Below the pieces are notes generated by a model. It was not told where the DNA came from. It saw only the letters and a list, made by a program, of their open reading frames with translations, and ran no database searches. Below are positions 39,077 to 47,900 of a stretch of DNA of 64,000 nucleotides, one piece after another. The position numbers and the translations under genes were made by a program. The DNA is from Pseudomonadota bacterium (GTDB lineage Bacteria; Desulfobacterota; Desulfovibrionia; Desulfovibrionales; Desulfovibrionaceae), in the NCBI GenBank assembly GCA_018816865.1, contig JAHIUW010000036.1:124001-188000 (forward strand). Reading direction: 5' to 3'. Within the stretch, counting starts at the first letter, position 1; each line of letters opens with the position of its first letter.

Positions 39077-41248
39077 ATGGCGAACAAGAAGAAGAAAGAT
39101 AAAACACAGCCGGCCCCGCCGTCTGTTGGCCCCAAGAGTGTGCTGCGCGCCCTGAAAGAGGCCAAGCGCCCCATGCGGCGCACCGAGATCCTGCACGCGC
39201 TGGGCGCCTACAAGAAAGACAAGCAGGATCTGAAGGCCACCCTCAAGGTCCTGATGGACGAGGGTAAGATCATCAAGACCCGTGGCGGGTCCTTTGGCCT
39301 GACCGAGAGCATGTCCCTGGTGACCGGTGAGTTGCAGGTCCAGCGCTCGGGGGTGGGTTTCATCCTGCCCGAGGACAAAGACCGCCGCGACATCTTCGTC
39401 AACCGCAGCAACTTCGGCGATGCCTGGCACGGCGACAAGGTCGTGGTGGCCATGATGCCCGCACCCCGCGCCAAGGGCAGGGACATGAGCCCCGAGGGCC
39501 GGGTGGTGCGCGTGCTGGAGCGCAAGAACAAGATGCTGCCCGTGCGCATTGAGCGCAAACTGGGGCCGAATCTCTACCTCTCGCGGCCCACGGACCCGCG
39601 CCTGGACTTCGGCATCATGACCGACACCAGTCCCCTGGACACCCAGCCCGCCAGCGGCGAGATCCTCTATGTGGAGCCCGGCGAGAAGCTGGACAACAGA
39701 CTCTGGGCAGGCAAGGCCAGCGAGATCCTGGGCAACGAGGAAGACGTCAGCGTGCAGGAACAGCTGGTCAAGGCCGCCCACGGCGTTCCCATCCGCTTCC
39801 CCAACGACGCCTTGCACGAGGCCGACAGCCTCCCCGCCGAGCCGAACCAGGCGGATTTCGAGGGACGCAAGGACCTGCGCAATCTGCCCTTGGTGACCAT
39901 CGACGGGGCCAAGGCCCGCGACTTCGACGACGCTGTGCACGTGCGCCGCGAGGGCGACGGCTGGCGGCTGACCGTGGCCATCGCCGATGTCTCGCACTAC
40001 GTCAGACCCGGCAGCGCCCTGGACCTGGAAGCCCAGAAACGCGGCAACTCCTATTATTTCCCGCAATCCGTGGAGCCCATGTTCCCCGAGGCCCTGTCCA
40101 ACGGGCTGTGCAGCCTGAACCCGGACGTACCGCGTCTGGCCATGGTGGCCGAAATCTCCTTCGGCCCGGACGGGCGCTACCATGACGAGGACTACTATGC
40201 CGCGGTGATCAAGAGCCACAAGCGCCTGACCTACATGCAGGTCCACCGCGCCCTGGAAAAGGACGATCCCAAGGACCAGGAATTCATCGGCCCCAAGCTG
40301 ATGCCCATGCTGCGCGATGCCGAGGCCCTGGCCCGGGTGCTGCATTCAATCCGCGCAAGCCGCGGCTCCCTGGACTTCGACCTGCCCGAGCCCGAAATCC
40401 ACTTCAACCTCTTGGGCGAGACCACGGACATCCGGCCCAGGACCCGCAATTTCGCGCACCAGATCATCGAGGAATTCATGATCGCGGCCAACGAGTCCGT
40501 GGCCCGCAGGCTGACGGAACTGAAGCTGCCCTGCCCGTACCGCATCCACCCCAAGCCGGACTCCGAGAAGCTCGCAGGGGTCTTCAAGCTGTTGTCGCGC
40601 ACGGGGATCACCCCGGCAGCGCCGCCCAGGGGCACCATCACCCCGGCGGATCTGCAGGACCTGCTGGCCGCGGCCGAAGGCACGGAGCTGGAGTTCATGG
40701 CCGGACGGTTGGTGCTGCGCTCCATGATGCAGGCCGTGTATTCGCCCTCGAACGAAGGCCACTTTGGTCTGGCCTCGGACTGTTACTGCCACTTCACCTC
40801 ACCCATCCGGCGCTACGCGGACCTGCTCGTGCACCGCTCCATGAAAAAATCCATGAAGCTGCATGCCGAGCCCCTGCCCAAACCCGAAACCCTGAGCAAG
40901 ATCTGCGAGCACATCAGCACCCAGGAACGCGTGGCCATGAAGGCCGAACGCGAGATCATGAAGCGCCTGACCATCCTCTTCCTGACCGACAAGGTGGGTG
41001 AGGAATTCACGGGCGTGGTCAACGGGGTCGCGGAATATGGATTCTGGGTGGAACTGAACGAAGTCATGGCCGAGGGCATGGTGCGGCTGTCCACCATGTC
41101 GGACGATTACTACCACTTCATCCCCGAACGTCAGGAAATCGTTGGCGAACGCACGGGGAAACGCTTCCACCTGGGGCAGACCGTCAAGGTCCAGCTCTAC
41201 AGCGTCAGCCTCGCCCGACTGGAGGTTGACCTGGAACTTCTGTCCTGA
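39077..41248 (+). CDS. rnr: Ribonuclease R (VacB/RNB family 3'-5' exonuclease)
   Basis: Processive exoribonuclease that degrades structured RNA. The 723-residue protein starts with a Lys-rich tail, then a winged-helix segment (MRRTEILHALGAY), two cold-shock domains, the RNB catalytic domain with TIDGAKARDFDDAVHV (metal-binding Asp) and PYRIHPKPDSEK, and a C-terminal S1 domain (FTGVVNGVAEYGFWVELNEVMAEGMVRLS). The start codon follows TGGAG. A strong terminator follows the stop. Confidence 0.94.
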   Translation: MANKKKKDKTQPAPPSVGPKSVLRALKEAKRPMRRTEILHALGAYKKDKQDLKATLKVLMDEGKIIKTRGGSFGLTESMSLVTGELQVQRSGVGFILPEDKDRRDIFVNRSNFGDAWHGDKVVVAMMPAPRAKGRDMSPEGRVVRVLERKNKMLPVRIERKLGPNLYLSRPTDPRLDFGIMTDTSPLDTQPASGEILYVEPGEKLDNRLWAGKASEILGNEEDVSVQEQLVKAAHGVPIRFPNDALHEADSLPAEPNQADFEGRKDLRNLPLVTIDGAKARDFDDAVHVRREGDGWRLTVAIADVSHYVRPGSALDLEAQKRGNSYYFPQSVEPMFPEALSNGLCSLNPDVPRLAMVAEISFGPDGRYHDEDYYAAVIKSHKRLTYMQVHRALEKDDPKDQEFIGPKLMPMLRDAEALARVLHSIRASRGSLDFDLPEPEIHFNLLGETTDIRPRTRNFAHQIIEEFMIAANESVARRLTELKLPCPYRIHPKPDSEKLAGVFKLLSRTGITPAAPPRGTITPADLQDLLAAAEGTELEFMAGRLVLRSMMQAVYSPSNEGHFGLASDCYCHFTSPIRRYADLLVHRSMKKSMKLHAEPLPKPETLSKICEHISTQERVAMKAEREIMKRLTILFLTDKVGEEFTGVVNGVAEYGFWVELNEVMAEGMVRLSTMSDDYYHFIPERQEIVGERTGKRFHLGQTVKVQLYSVSLARLEVDLELLS

Positions 41249-41274
41249 CCCTCTGAAATGATATGAAGACATTG

Positions 41275-41300
41275 GCCCCGGCTCCCAGCCGGGGCTTTTT
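41275..41300 (+). terminator. Rho-independent terminator after rnr
   Basis: GCCCCGGCT (41275-41283) pairs with AGCCGGGGC (41287-41295) over a 3-base loop, followed by five T. Confidence 0.92.
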
Positions 41301-41510
41301 GTTTCTACTTTGTGAATTTGATCACATAACTGGAACATGATCTTTAGAGGCCCGGCTGCGCTCAGACACGTTAATAATCCCGTCCCACAAGGACTTTCAG
41401 GAATTTTCAGCCATTTCTTTTAGGCCATCCGCAGGAAAAAGCCGAAAACAACAACTAACTACTTAGAATATAGTAATAATACACCGTGCAATAAACCCAA
41501 ATGCCCCCTG

Positions 41511-41539
41511 TTGCCAAGTCATGTGAAATTTAGTACATG
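41511..41539 (+). promoter_or_regulatory. Possible promoter of the 45-residue gene
   Basis: TTGCCA and TACATG are separated by exactly 17 bases, 50 bases before the ATG at 41590. The -35 box matches four of six consensus positions, the -10 box only three. Prediction by eye. Confidence 0.3.
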
Positions 41540-41589
41540 AGAGTTAGCGGCGCCTGAATGGCGGTGACACACAGCACAGGAGCACCCCC

Positions 41590-41727
41590 ATGATCCAGAT
41601 CATCAAGAATATCCCCGCGTTGATTGCTCTGAACATTCTGGCACTCATCAACGGCTTTGCCGGTGGCATCTTCGACTCCTACTTCGAGGCCCAAACCGAC
41701 AACGTCACCCGGCCCGCCAGCTTCTAA
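41590..41727 (+). CDS. 45-residue hydrophobic protein, unknown
   Basis: A short frame reading MIQIIKNIPALIALNILALI, then NGFAGGIFDSYFEAQT and ending RPASF. AGGAG (41577-41581) stands 8 bases before the ATG. The first 28 residues are hydrophobic enough for one membrane helix, and the tail is polar. It has its own possible promoter and is followed 25 bases later by a strong terminator, so it looks like a separate transcription unit. I do not recognise it; a small membrane regulator or toxin-like peptide are possibilities without direct support. Confidence 0.65.
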   Translation: MIQIIKNIPALIALNILALINGFAGGIFDSYFEAQTDNVTRPASF

Positions 41728-41752
41728 CAAGCCCAGCGGCCAAGCACCTCCG

Positions 41753-41788
41753 GCCCGGCGTGCACCTGCGCACCGGGCTCCTTTTTTT
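41753..41788 (+). terminator. Rho-independent terminator after the 45-residue gene
   Basis: GCCCGG (41753-41758) and CCGGGC (41773-41778) enclose an inner CGTGC/GCGCA partial stem, followed by TCC and seven T (41782-41788). Confidence 0.85.
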
Positions 41789-41891
41789 GATTCGCCCAAT
41801 GAATGGCCCCGAAAAGGGATGATGGAGACGAGCCTGCCAACGGGTTGAACACCCTGAGACGGCTGTGCAAAAACAGTCGAATGCGCGACGC

Positions 41892-41934
41892 AAAAAAATC
41901 AAGCCCTCAGGCATCATTGAATGCCTGAGGGCTT
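41892..41934 (-). terminator. Rho-independent terminator of the NlpC/P60 gene
   Basis: Perfect 14-base arms (41901-41914 and 41921-41934, AAGCCCTCAGGCAT and complement) with a 6-base loop. On the minus strand the hairpin is followed by GATTTTTTT. It lies 32 bases beyond the stop of the lipoprotein gene. Confidence 0.88.
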
Positions 41935-41965
41935 GGATCATTCGCAGCAACGATTTAGGCGGATA

Positions 41966-43345
41966 TTAATCAGCAGCAGCCGCAGGCGGCAAGATGGTCA
42001 TGCCCCGCAGCTTATGCAGTAGCAGGCCGTCGGGCCGGTCCAAGTCGCCCAGTTCCGAGCCGGGGGTCAGCGTGGTGATCACCGTGGCCCCGATGAAGTG
42101 GCGGCCCTCGCGGCCCCAGGCCTTGGTCTTCACGCCCCAGGTGGTGTGCAGGATCATGGGCTGGCCCTCGTACTCCCCGATGTAGAGCATGATGTGCCCT
42201 GGCTTCCAGAGCAGGGTCTGCCAGGGGCGACCCAGGGTCACAATGCGCTCGGCCTTGGCCCTGTCGGACAGACCCTCCAGGGACTGATAGCGCCCAGCCT
42301 TGGCCTGTTGCGAGGAATTGCGGGGCAGAGCCACACCCAGGGCCGTGAACAGGTCCTGGACCATGGACGAGCAGTCGCGGTGGCCGTACATCCCGCCCCA
42401 GCCATAGGGCTGGCCCATCAGGTCCCGGCTGAGCAGCGCGAGATTGGCCGGGGTCGATGCCAGAGGAAACTCGGCGGCTGCACCCTGCGGGACCGAAGAA
42501 CTCGCCAGCACGGCGCGGCCCAGGGAATCGCGGACCCCGATCAGAACCTGGAAAGCCCCGTCCTCACGGCCGATAAGCGGCAGCAACATACCCACCCGGC
42601 CCTCAAAACGGAACTGGCCGAAGTCGCCCGCCAGGGGCACGCGGTCCGCCGTGAAGGTCAACAACTCGGACTGCTCAAAGCTCGCGACGAATTCCTCGTC
42701 CACCAGGGCGATATCGCTCACGGGCACCCAGCCATAGGCAAAGCGCGATTCGCACAGGGCCCAGGCCCCGTCGGCCGAGTAGTGGGAGACGAACAGCGGA
42801 GTCTGTGCCCAAACCGCCGAATTCTGGAGGTAATCGAAGGGATAGCCCTCCCCGGCCTCATAAAAATTCAGGAATGCGGGCTCGGCAGTGGGCAGCACGC
42901 GCATGGAGGTATTGACCACGCTCACGGCCCGCAGCCGCGCGTTGGGGTAGCTGTCCAGCGACGACTGTCGGCGCTGCCCTTCCAGCCAGGCCGTGGGCCG
43001 CAACTGACGGGTCTCGCCATACATCAGGGCCGAATCGTAGCTCGCCAGGCCTGCAAAGACCTTGGCGCTGTCATAGACGGGCCAGGAGCGATGCCAGGGC
43101 GAAAAATGGGCCGCCAGGAACTGCCGAGCCAGGGCCTGCGCCTGCTCCGGAGCGATCAGCGGCTGCCCTGCCGTGGCCGGGTCCAGATAGGCTGCGGGGT
43201 CCTGGGGCAATTCCAGCAGGTCGCGAATGGGGCCCTGCTTGGCCGGGCCCGCGGCGCAGCCAATCAGCAGCGAACACAGCAGGGCCATCATCAAAGCGGC
43301 CCCGGCCAGACGCCGCCCCTGCGGATTCATGTTGGTATGACTCAT
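41966..43345 (-). CDS. NlpC/P60 family lipoprotein with SH3-like N-terminal domains
   Basis: A 459-residue envelope protein. The signal peptide ends in the lipobox LLIGC, so the mature protein is a lipoprotein. Central parts (SMRVLPTAEPAF, FVSHYSADGAWALCESRFAYGWV) look like SH3b domains that bind peptidoglycan. The C-terminal NlpC/P60 domain has YGWGGMYGHRDCSSMVQDLF (catalytic Cys) and GHIMLYIGEYEG (His), fitting a gamma-D-Glu-diaminopimelate endopeptidase. Start at 43345 is uncertain; 43330 (MNPQGRR) is also possible and gives a shorter signal peptide. It is divergent from mnmE. Confidence 0.87.
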   Translation of the reverse strand: MSHTNMNPQGRRLAGAALMMALLCSLLIGCAAGPAKQGPIRDLLELPQDPAAYLDPATAGQPLIAPEQAQALARQFLAAHFSPWHRSWPVYDSAKVFAGLASYDSALMYGETRQLRPTAWLEGQRRQSSLDSYPNARLRAVSVVNTSMRVLPTAEPAFLNFYEAGEGYPFDYLQNSAVWAQTPLFVSHYSADGAWALCESRFAYGWVPVSDIALVDEEFVASFEQSELLTFTADRVPLAGDFGQFRFEGRVGMLLPLIGREDGAFQVLIGVRDSLGRAVLASSSVPQGAAAEFPLASTPANLALLSRDLMGQPYGWGGMYGHRDCSSMVQDLFTALGVALPRNSSQQAKAGRYQSLEGLSDRAKAERIVTLGRPWQTLLWKPGHIMLYIGEYEGQPMILHTTWGVKTKAWGREGRHFIGATVITTLTPGSELGDLDRPDGLLLHKLRGMTILPPAAAAD

Positions 43346-43424
43346 GCCACCGGTTCTACGTCGACCGTCCTGAAATGGCAACCGGGCGCTTTGCAAACGA
43401 GGCGCGAGGGATTATAGCAAGCCC

Positions 43425-44879
43425 ATGCACATTGCCGGTTCCAGACACGACACCATTGCGGCCATCGCCACCCCGCCGGGCAGCGGCGGCGTGGGCATCA
43501 TCCGGGCCAGCGGGCCGGACGCCCGAGCCATCGGCCAGCGCCTGTTCAGCTCCGCGCACGCGGAGTTCAACGGGTTCAAACCCTACCGCCTGCACCACGG
43601 CTGGATCGCGGATGAACGCGGCAAGCGCCTGGACGAGGCCCTGGTGGCCTTCATGCCAGGCCCGGGATCGTACACCGGCGAAGACGTGGTGGAATTCAAC
43701 TGTCACGGCGGCCCAGCCGTGCTCCAGGCCGTGCTCGCGGCCGTGCTCACGGCCGGGGCGCGCACCGCGAACCCCGGTGAGTTCACCTACCGCGCCTTCA
43801 TGAACGGACGCCTGGACCTGACCCAGGCCGAGGCCGTGGCCGAGACCATCGCCGCCCCCACCCGCGCCGGGCTGACCCTGGCCCAGGCCAAGCTCGACGG
43901 CGCCCTGGGCAGGCAGATCACCACGCTACGCGGCCAACTGGAAAACCTGAGGATCAAGCTTTGCGTGGCCGTGGACTTTCCCGAAGAAGAGGTCGAATGC
44001 CTAAGCCCCGAGGAATTCCTGGACGGGGTCGCTGCCGTGCGCGCTGGACTGGCCGTCCTGTTGGGCAACTATGAACGCAACCGCTGCTGGCGCGAAGGGG
44101 CGTTGACCGTCCTGGCCGGGCAGGTCAATGCCGGCAAGTCCAGCCTGATGAACGCACTCCTGGGCCGCGAACGGGCCATCGTGACCGATATCCCCGGCAC
44201 CACCCGCGACTATCTGGAGGAGGCCCTGAATCTGGAGGGGCTGCCCGTGCGCCTGGTGGACACAGCCGGGCTGCGCGAGACCGAGGACGTCGTGGAACGA
44301 GCCGGGCTGGAGCGCTCTCGGGCCTTGGCCGCACAGGCTAACCTGGTGCTGCTGGTGGTGGACCGCCAGCGCGCCCTGGCCGCGGACGACGTGGCCCTGG
44401 CCCAGGACATCGGCCCTGCCAAGACCCTGGTGGTGCTCAACAAGACGGACCTGTCCGCCCAGCCGATACCGCTTTCGGGATCCACCCCTGTGGCCCAAGA
44501 GCTGAAGACCTCCTCTGAAGCCCCCTTTCCCATGGACACGGGTTGGTTCGCTGCGGCCGGATTCGAGACCCTGGCCATCTCGGCCAAGACCGGCCAGGGG
44601 TTAGACGCCCTATGCAATCGCATCCGCGAACGCATCGTGGGCAGCGGGACCGAACCCGACGCCGGGGAACTGGTGCCCAACCTGCGCCAGTCCCAGGCCC
44701 TGTCCAGCGCCCTGGAAGAATTGCAGGCCCTGGAGACCGATATCCAGGCCAGACTGCCCTACGACCTGCTCGGGGTGCGCCTGGAAACGGCGTGTTCCAT
44801 CCTCTCGGAAATCACGGGCGAAATCGCCCCCGCGAGCGTGCTGGAGGCCGTGTTCGGCCGGTTCTGCATCGGGAAATAG
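43425..44879 (+). CDS. mnmE: tRNA modification GTPase MnmE (TrmE)
   Basis: With MnmG it makes the carboxymethylaminomethyl group at wobble uridine of tRNA. The 484-residue protein has the N-terminal folate-binding domain (DTIAAIATPPGSGGVGIIRASG), a helical domain with the inserted G domain (Walker A GQVNAGKSS at about residue 232, switch II DTAGLRETEDVVE, NKTD) and the C-terminal CIGK, whose Cys is essential in the family. A Val replaces the usual Pro in the Walker A lead-in. The start ATG 43425 gives the common MHIAG-type opening but has no clear ribosome site. Confidence 0.96.
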   Translation: MHIAGSRHDTIAAIATPPGSGGVGIIRASGPDARAIGQRLFSSAHAEFNGFKPYRLHHGWIADERGKRLDEALVAFMPGPGSYTGEDVVEFNCHGGPAVLQAVLAAVLTAGARTANPGEFTYRAFMNGRLDLTQAEAVAETIAAPTRAGLTLAQAKLDGALGRQITTLRGQLENLRIKLCVAVDFPEEEVECLSPEEFLDGVAAVRAGLAVLLGNYERNRCWREGALTVLAGQVNAGKSSLMNALLGRERAIVTDIPGTTRDYLEEALNLEGLPVRLVDTAGLRETEDVVERAGLERSRALAAQANLVLLVVDRQRALAADDVALAQDIGPAKTLVVLNKTDLSAQPIPLSGSTPVAQELKTSSEAPFPMDTGWFAAAGFETLAISAKTGQGLDALCNRIRERIVGSGTEPDAGELVPNLRQSQALSSALEELQALETDIQARLPYDLLGVRLETACSILSEITGEIAPASVLEAVFGRFCIGK

Positions 44880-44912
44880 GCCCGCCAGGACAGGGGGCCA
44901 GGGCTGACCGCC

Positions 44913-47900
44913 CTAGATTTGCAGCGGACGCGGGGCCTGGGACTTGTGCGGGAGATGAACCCGACATTCCAGGTCCGGGGCGATCTGGGACGCACTGTTG
45001 GCCTGGATAAACGAATTCAGATTCCTGCTGATCAGATCCAGCTGTTTGGGACTGGTCACGCAGAAGACCTCTCCCCAGTTGGTTCCGTACAGCAGGACCA
45101 CGTCACGGATGTCCTTGACATCGCGATCCGTGGCGAAGTTGATCACCACCAGCGCCCGCACCACCTCCTCATCCCGCAGGGTCTCTTCGATCTCGGCTTC
45201 GAAGACCTGCTTGGGCGCGAAGAATTCTGCCAGTTCATCAAACAGAACGCGCAGGTCAGGGGTGGAGATGGGTGCCTGCAGGTTCGTGCCCTGGAACTGC
45301 ATCCCTCCCTCGTACAGCTGGTTGGCCACCAGCCAGGCCAACAACTCCACAGGATTCTTGGTGCGGTGCAGATCCTCGAAGGGGACCTTCTTGCCCTTGC
45401 CAGCCACGGGTTCGCCCTTGGCCGCCCACAACCTGGGGGTCCCGGACTGCCCCTGGCACTCGATTTCCAGCGACTGGAAAAGCCGCCGGGGCGAATCCAT
45501 GAACGGGATGTGCAGAATCTTGCCGGGCTTTTTGTCGAAATGCCCGAAGATCTTGCGCCCCAACTTGGTCAGGTCCTGATCGCTGATCCGGACCTCCGTA
45601 TCCAGTCCATCCGCGCCCTTGCTGATCTGCTCGTAGGTCCTGAACATATACCGGGCCACCATCTGGCCCAACTCGTTCAGGTCCGCAAAGGTTTCCGCAT
45701 TCCAGGCCCCGGCCTTGCCCTCCTTGGGCATACTGCTACGCTCATTCACGCAGTAGGGATAAAAATACTCCAGCCAGCTGGTGCCGAGCATCTCCGTCAG
45801 CCGCCCCGTGGTCCTGCCCAGGGAGGAGAATCCCGTCTTCTGCTCAAAGGCCATGCGCATCAGTTCCCGGGCTTCTTTGTTGCCGGTTTCCTGGTAGTGC
45901 CCCTCCACCTCGCTGAACAAGACGGCGTAGGGGTCGACACTCCAGAAATCGTACCGCCCGGCCTGGATGTTGCGATTCAGGCGGTTGCACAGCAACACGT
46001 CGGCGCTGCCGCCCGCAATGTACTTGTCCAGCAGGGCAAATTTCATGATGGACTTGAAGGGGCTCTTCAAGGCCTTGACGATCTGCCACAGGGAGGCCCC
46101 GAAGAATTCATCCCGCGGGACCCGGCTCATGGCTCCCAGGTCCACAACGTCGTCCAGGGGCAGGGTCTTGGCCGAGGCAATGCGGGCCAGCCCCTTGGCG
46201 TAGGCCGCGTCGCCGATGTCGGGCGCCAAGAGCCACCAGGCCAGCTTCTTGCCCCCCAGCAGCACTGCCGTGCGGTAGAACTCCTCCTTGAGCAGCAGGG
46301 CCTGGCTGGACCCGGCACTCTCCTTGTCGCTGAATCCAAAATTGTTCTCACGCACCTTGGCCATGTCCATGACGAAGAAATGCAGTTCCAGACCGTATTC
46401 ACTGTCGACCCAGCGTTCGATGGCCGCGAGCTTGTCCTTGAATCCCCGGACCTCATCCGGGTCCACCCCGGTCTCGTCAAAGCAGACCCACATGTCGATG
46501 TCCGAATTGCGGGTCTGGGCGATGGTGCCCACGCTGCCGATGGAATAGAAGGCCTCCACGCGGATGGCTGGCGCGGGCTGTTCGTCCGGAGAGGGGGCGT
46601 GATAGCTGCCAACGAAATGCTCTTCAAGATTTTTCAGGACCGAGTAGCCCGGAGTCCAGCCCTGGATGATGCACGCCGCTGCGGGCTTGGACTGGCCTGC
46701 GTCGCGGATGACACCAGCCTGCACCAATCCCGGCAGCATGGACAGAACCCCTGCGGCCTCGTCCCCAAGCTTGCCGGCGCACCAGTCCAAACGGCGGCGG
46801 TTGGCGGCCAGGGCCAGCCGCCTGTGCCTGGCCAAATCCCGTTCTTCCAGCCAGTCCCGTACGATCCCAAGCATGGTCACCTGGGCCTCGTCGCCGGCCA
46901 GCACGCCCTCCACGGCAACGGGTCGCTCCTTGGCCGTCACGCCGACGGCCAGGGCCTGGGCCGAGCGTTCGGCCTCCAGCAGCAGGCCCGGTTCGTCGCT
47001 CAACAGGCCGGTCAGGGCACAGGCCCGATACACGCAGCCCCGGGCCACGGCGTTCATGATCCGCGAGTCTGAGGCGAACAGATGCCGGAACAGACAGTCC
47101 GTGAACTCCACACCGTCAAAGTCCGCCCGCTCCAGTATGGCATAGGAATAATCCACCCGCGTGAACAGACAGGAGCGCACCGTGGCCCCCTCCAGACGCG
47201 CGCCCCACAGCGACGCGTCCTCAAAACGACAGCCTTCCAATGTCAAGCCAGTGGTCGAGATCCCGTCCAAAGAGGTCATGGTCAGGGAACAACGCACCAG
47301 ACGCACCCCGTCCCAGGCGCAATCCGAGAACCGGCAGCCCGAAAAATCGCACTCCTCAAACAGCGTATCCTTCAACCGCGAGGCCGACAGGTCCACCCCG
47401 GCGAGACGGCACTTCACGAAGCGAGCGCCCTCCAACCTGGACTGGCGCAGGTCCAGCGCGCCCAGGGTGCAACCCGAAAATACCGTCCTGCCAAGGTCCT
47501 TGCCCCTGGCTTCGGCGTCCTTGATGATCTTGCCCTGGGCATGGGCTCCGGGTCCAAGGGTGTCCAGAAAGGCCTGTCCCGCCGAAAAACCCGCCGTGGA
47601 ATCGCCACCGATGATCTTCTTGACCTTGCCCAACAGGGACTGCGGCTGGTCGGGGGCCGTGCGGTAGGGGGCCGGTTCCTGCGGCGTGAACAGGGGCCGA
47701 TGCAGCGCCCGCTTGCGGCCTTTGACATGCCCGGCCATGGCCACCGCCAAGGCCCCTCCCACAAGCTTCAGAGCCTCTTGCAGCCAGGTCGGTTCCAGCC
47801 GCGCCAGGCAGAGCAGCAGGGCTGCCAGGACCTCGGACCGAGCCTGTGCAGGCAATGCCTTGGAGAAACGGGCGAATTCCTGCGCTGGCAGCATCAGGGC

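Larger units (their letters stand above)
41249..41589 (+). other. Non-coding region between rnr and the 45-residue gene
   Basis: After the rnr terminator the sequence becomes A+T-rich, with a run around 41450-41490 (CTTAGAATATAGTAATAAT) unlike the surrounding G+C-rich DNA. No convincing open frame lies here; the only supported signals are the terminator at 41275-41300 and the possible promoter at 41511-41539. Confidence 0.5.
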
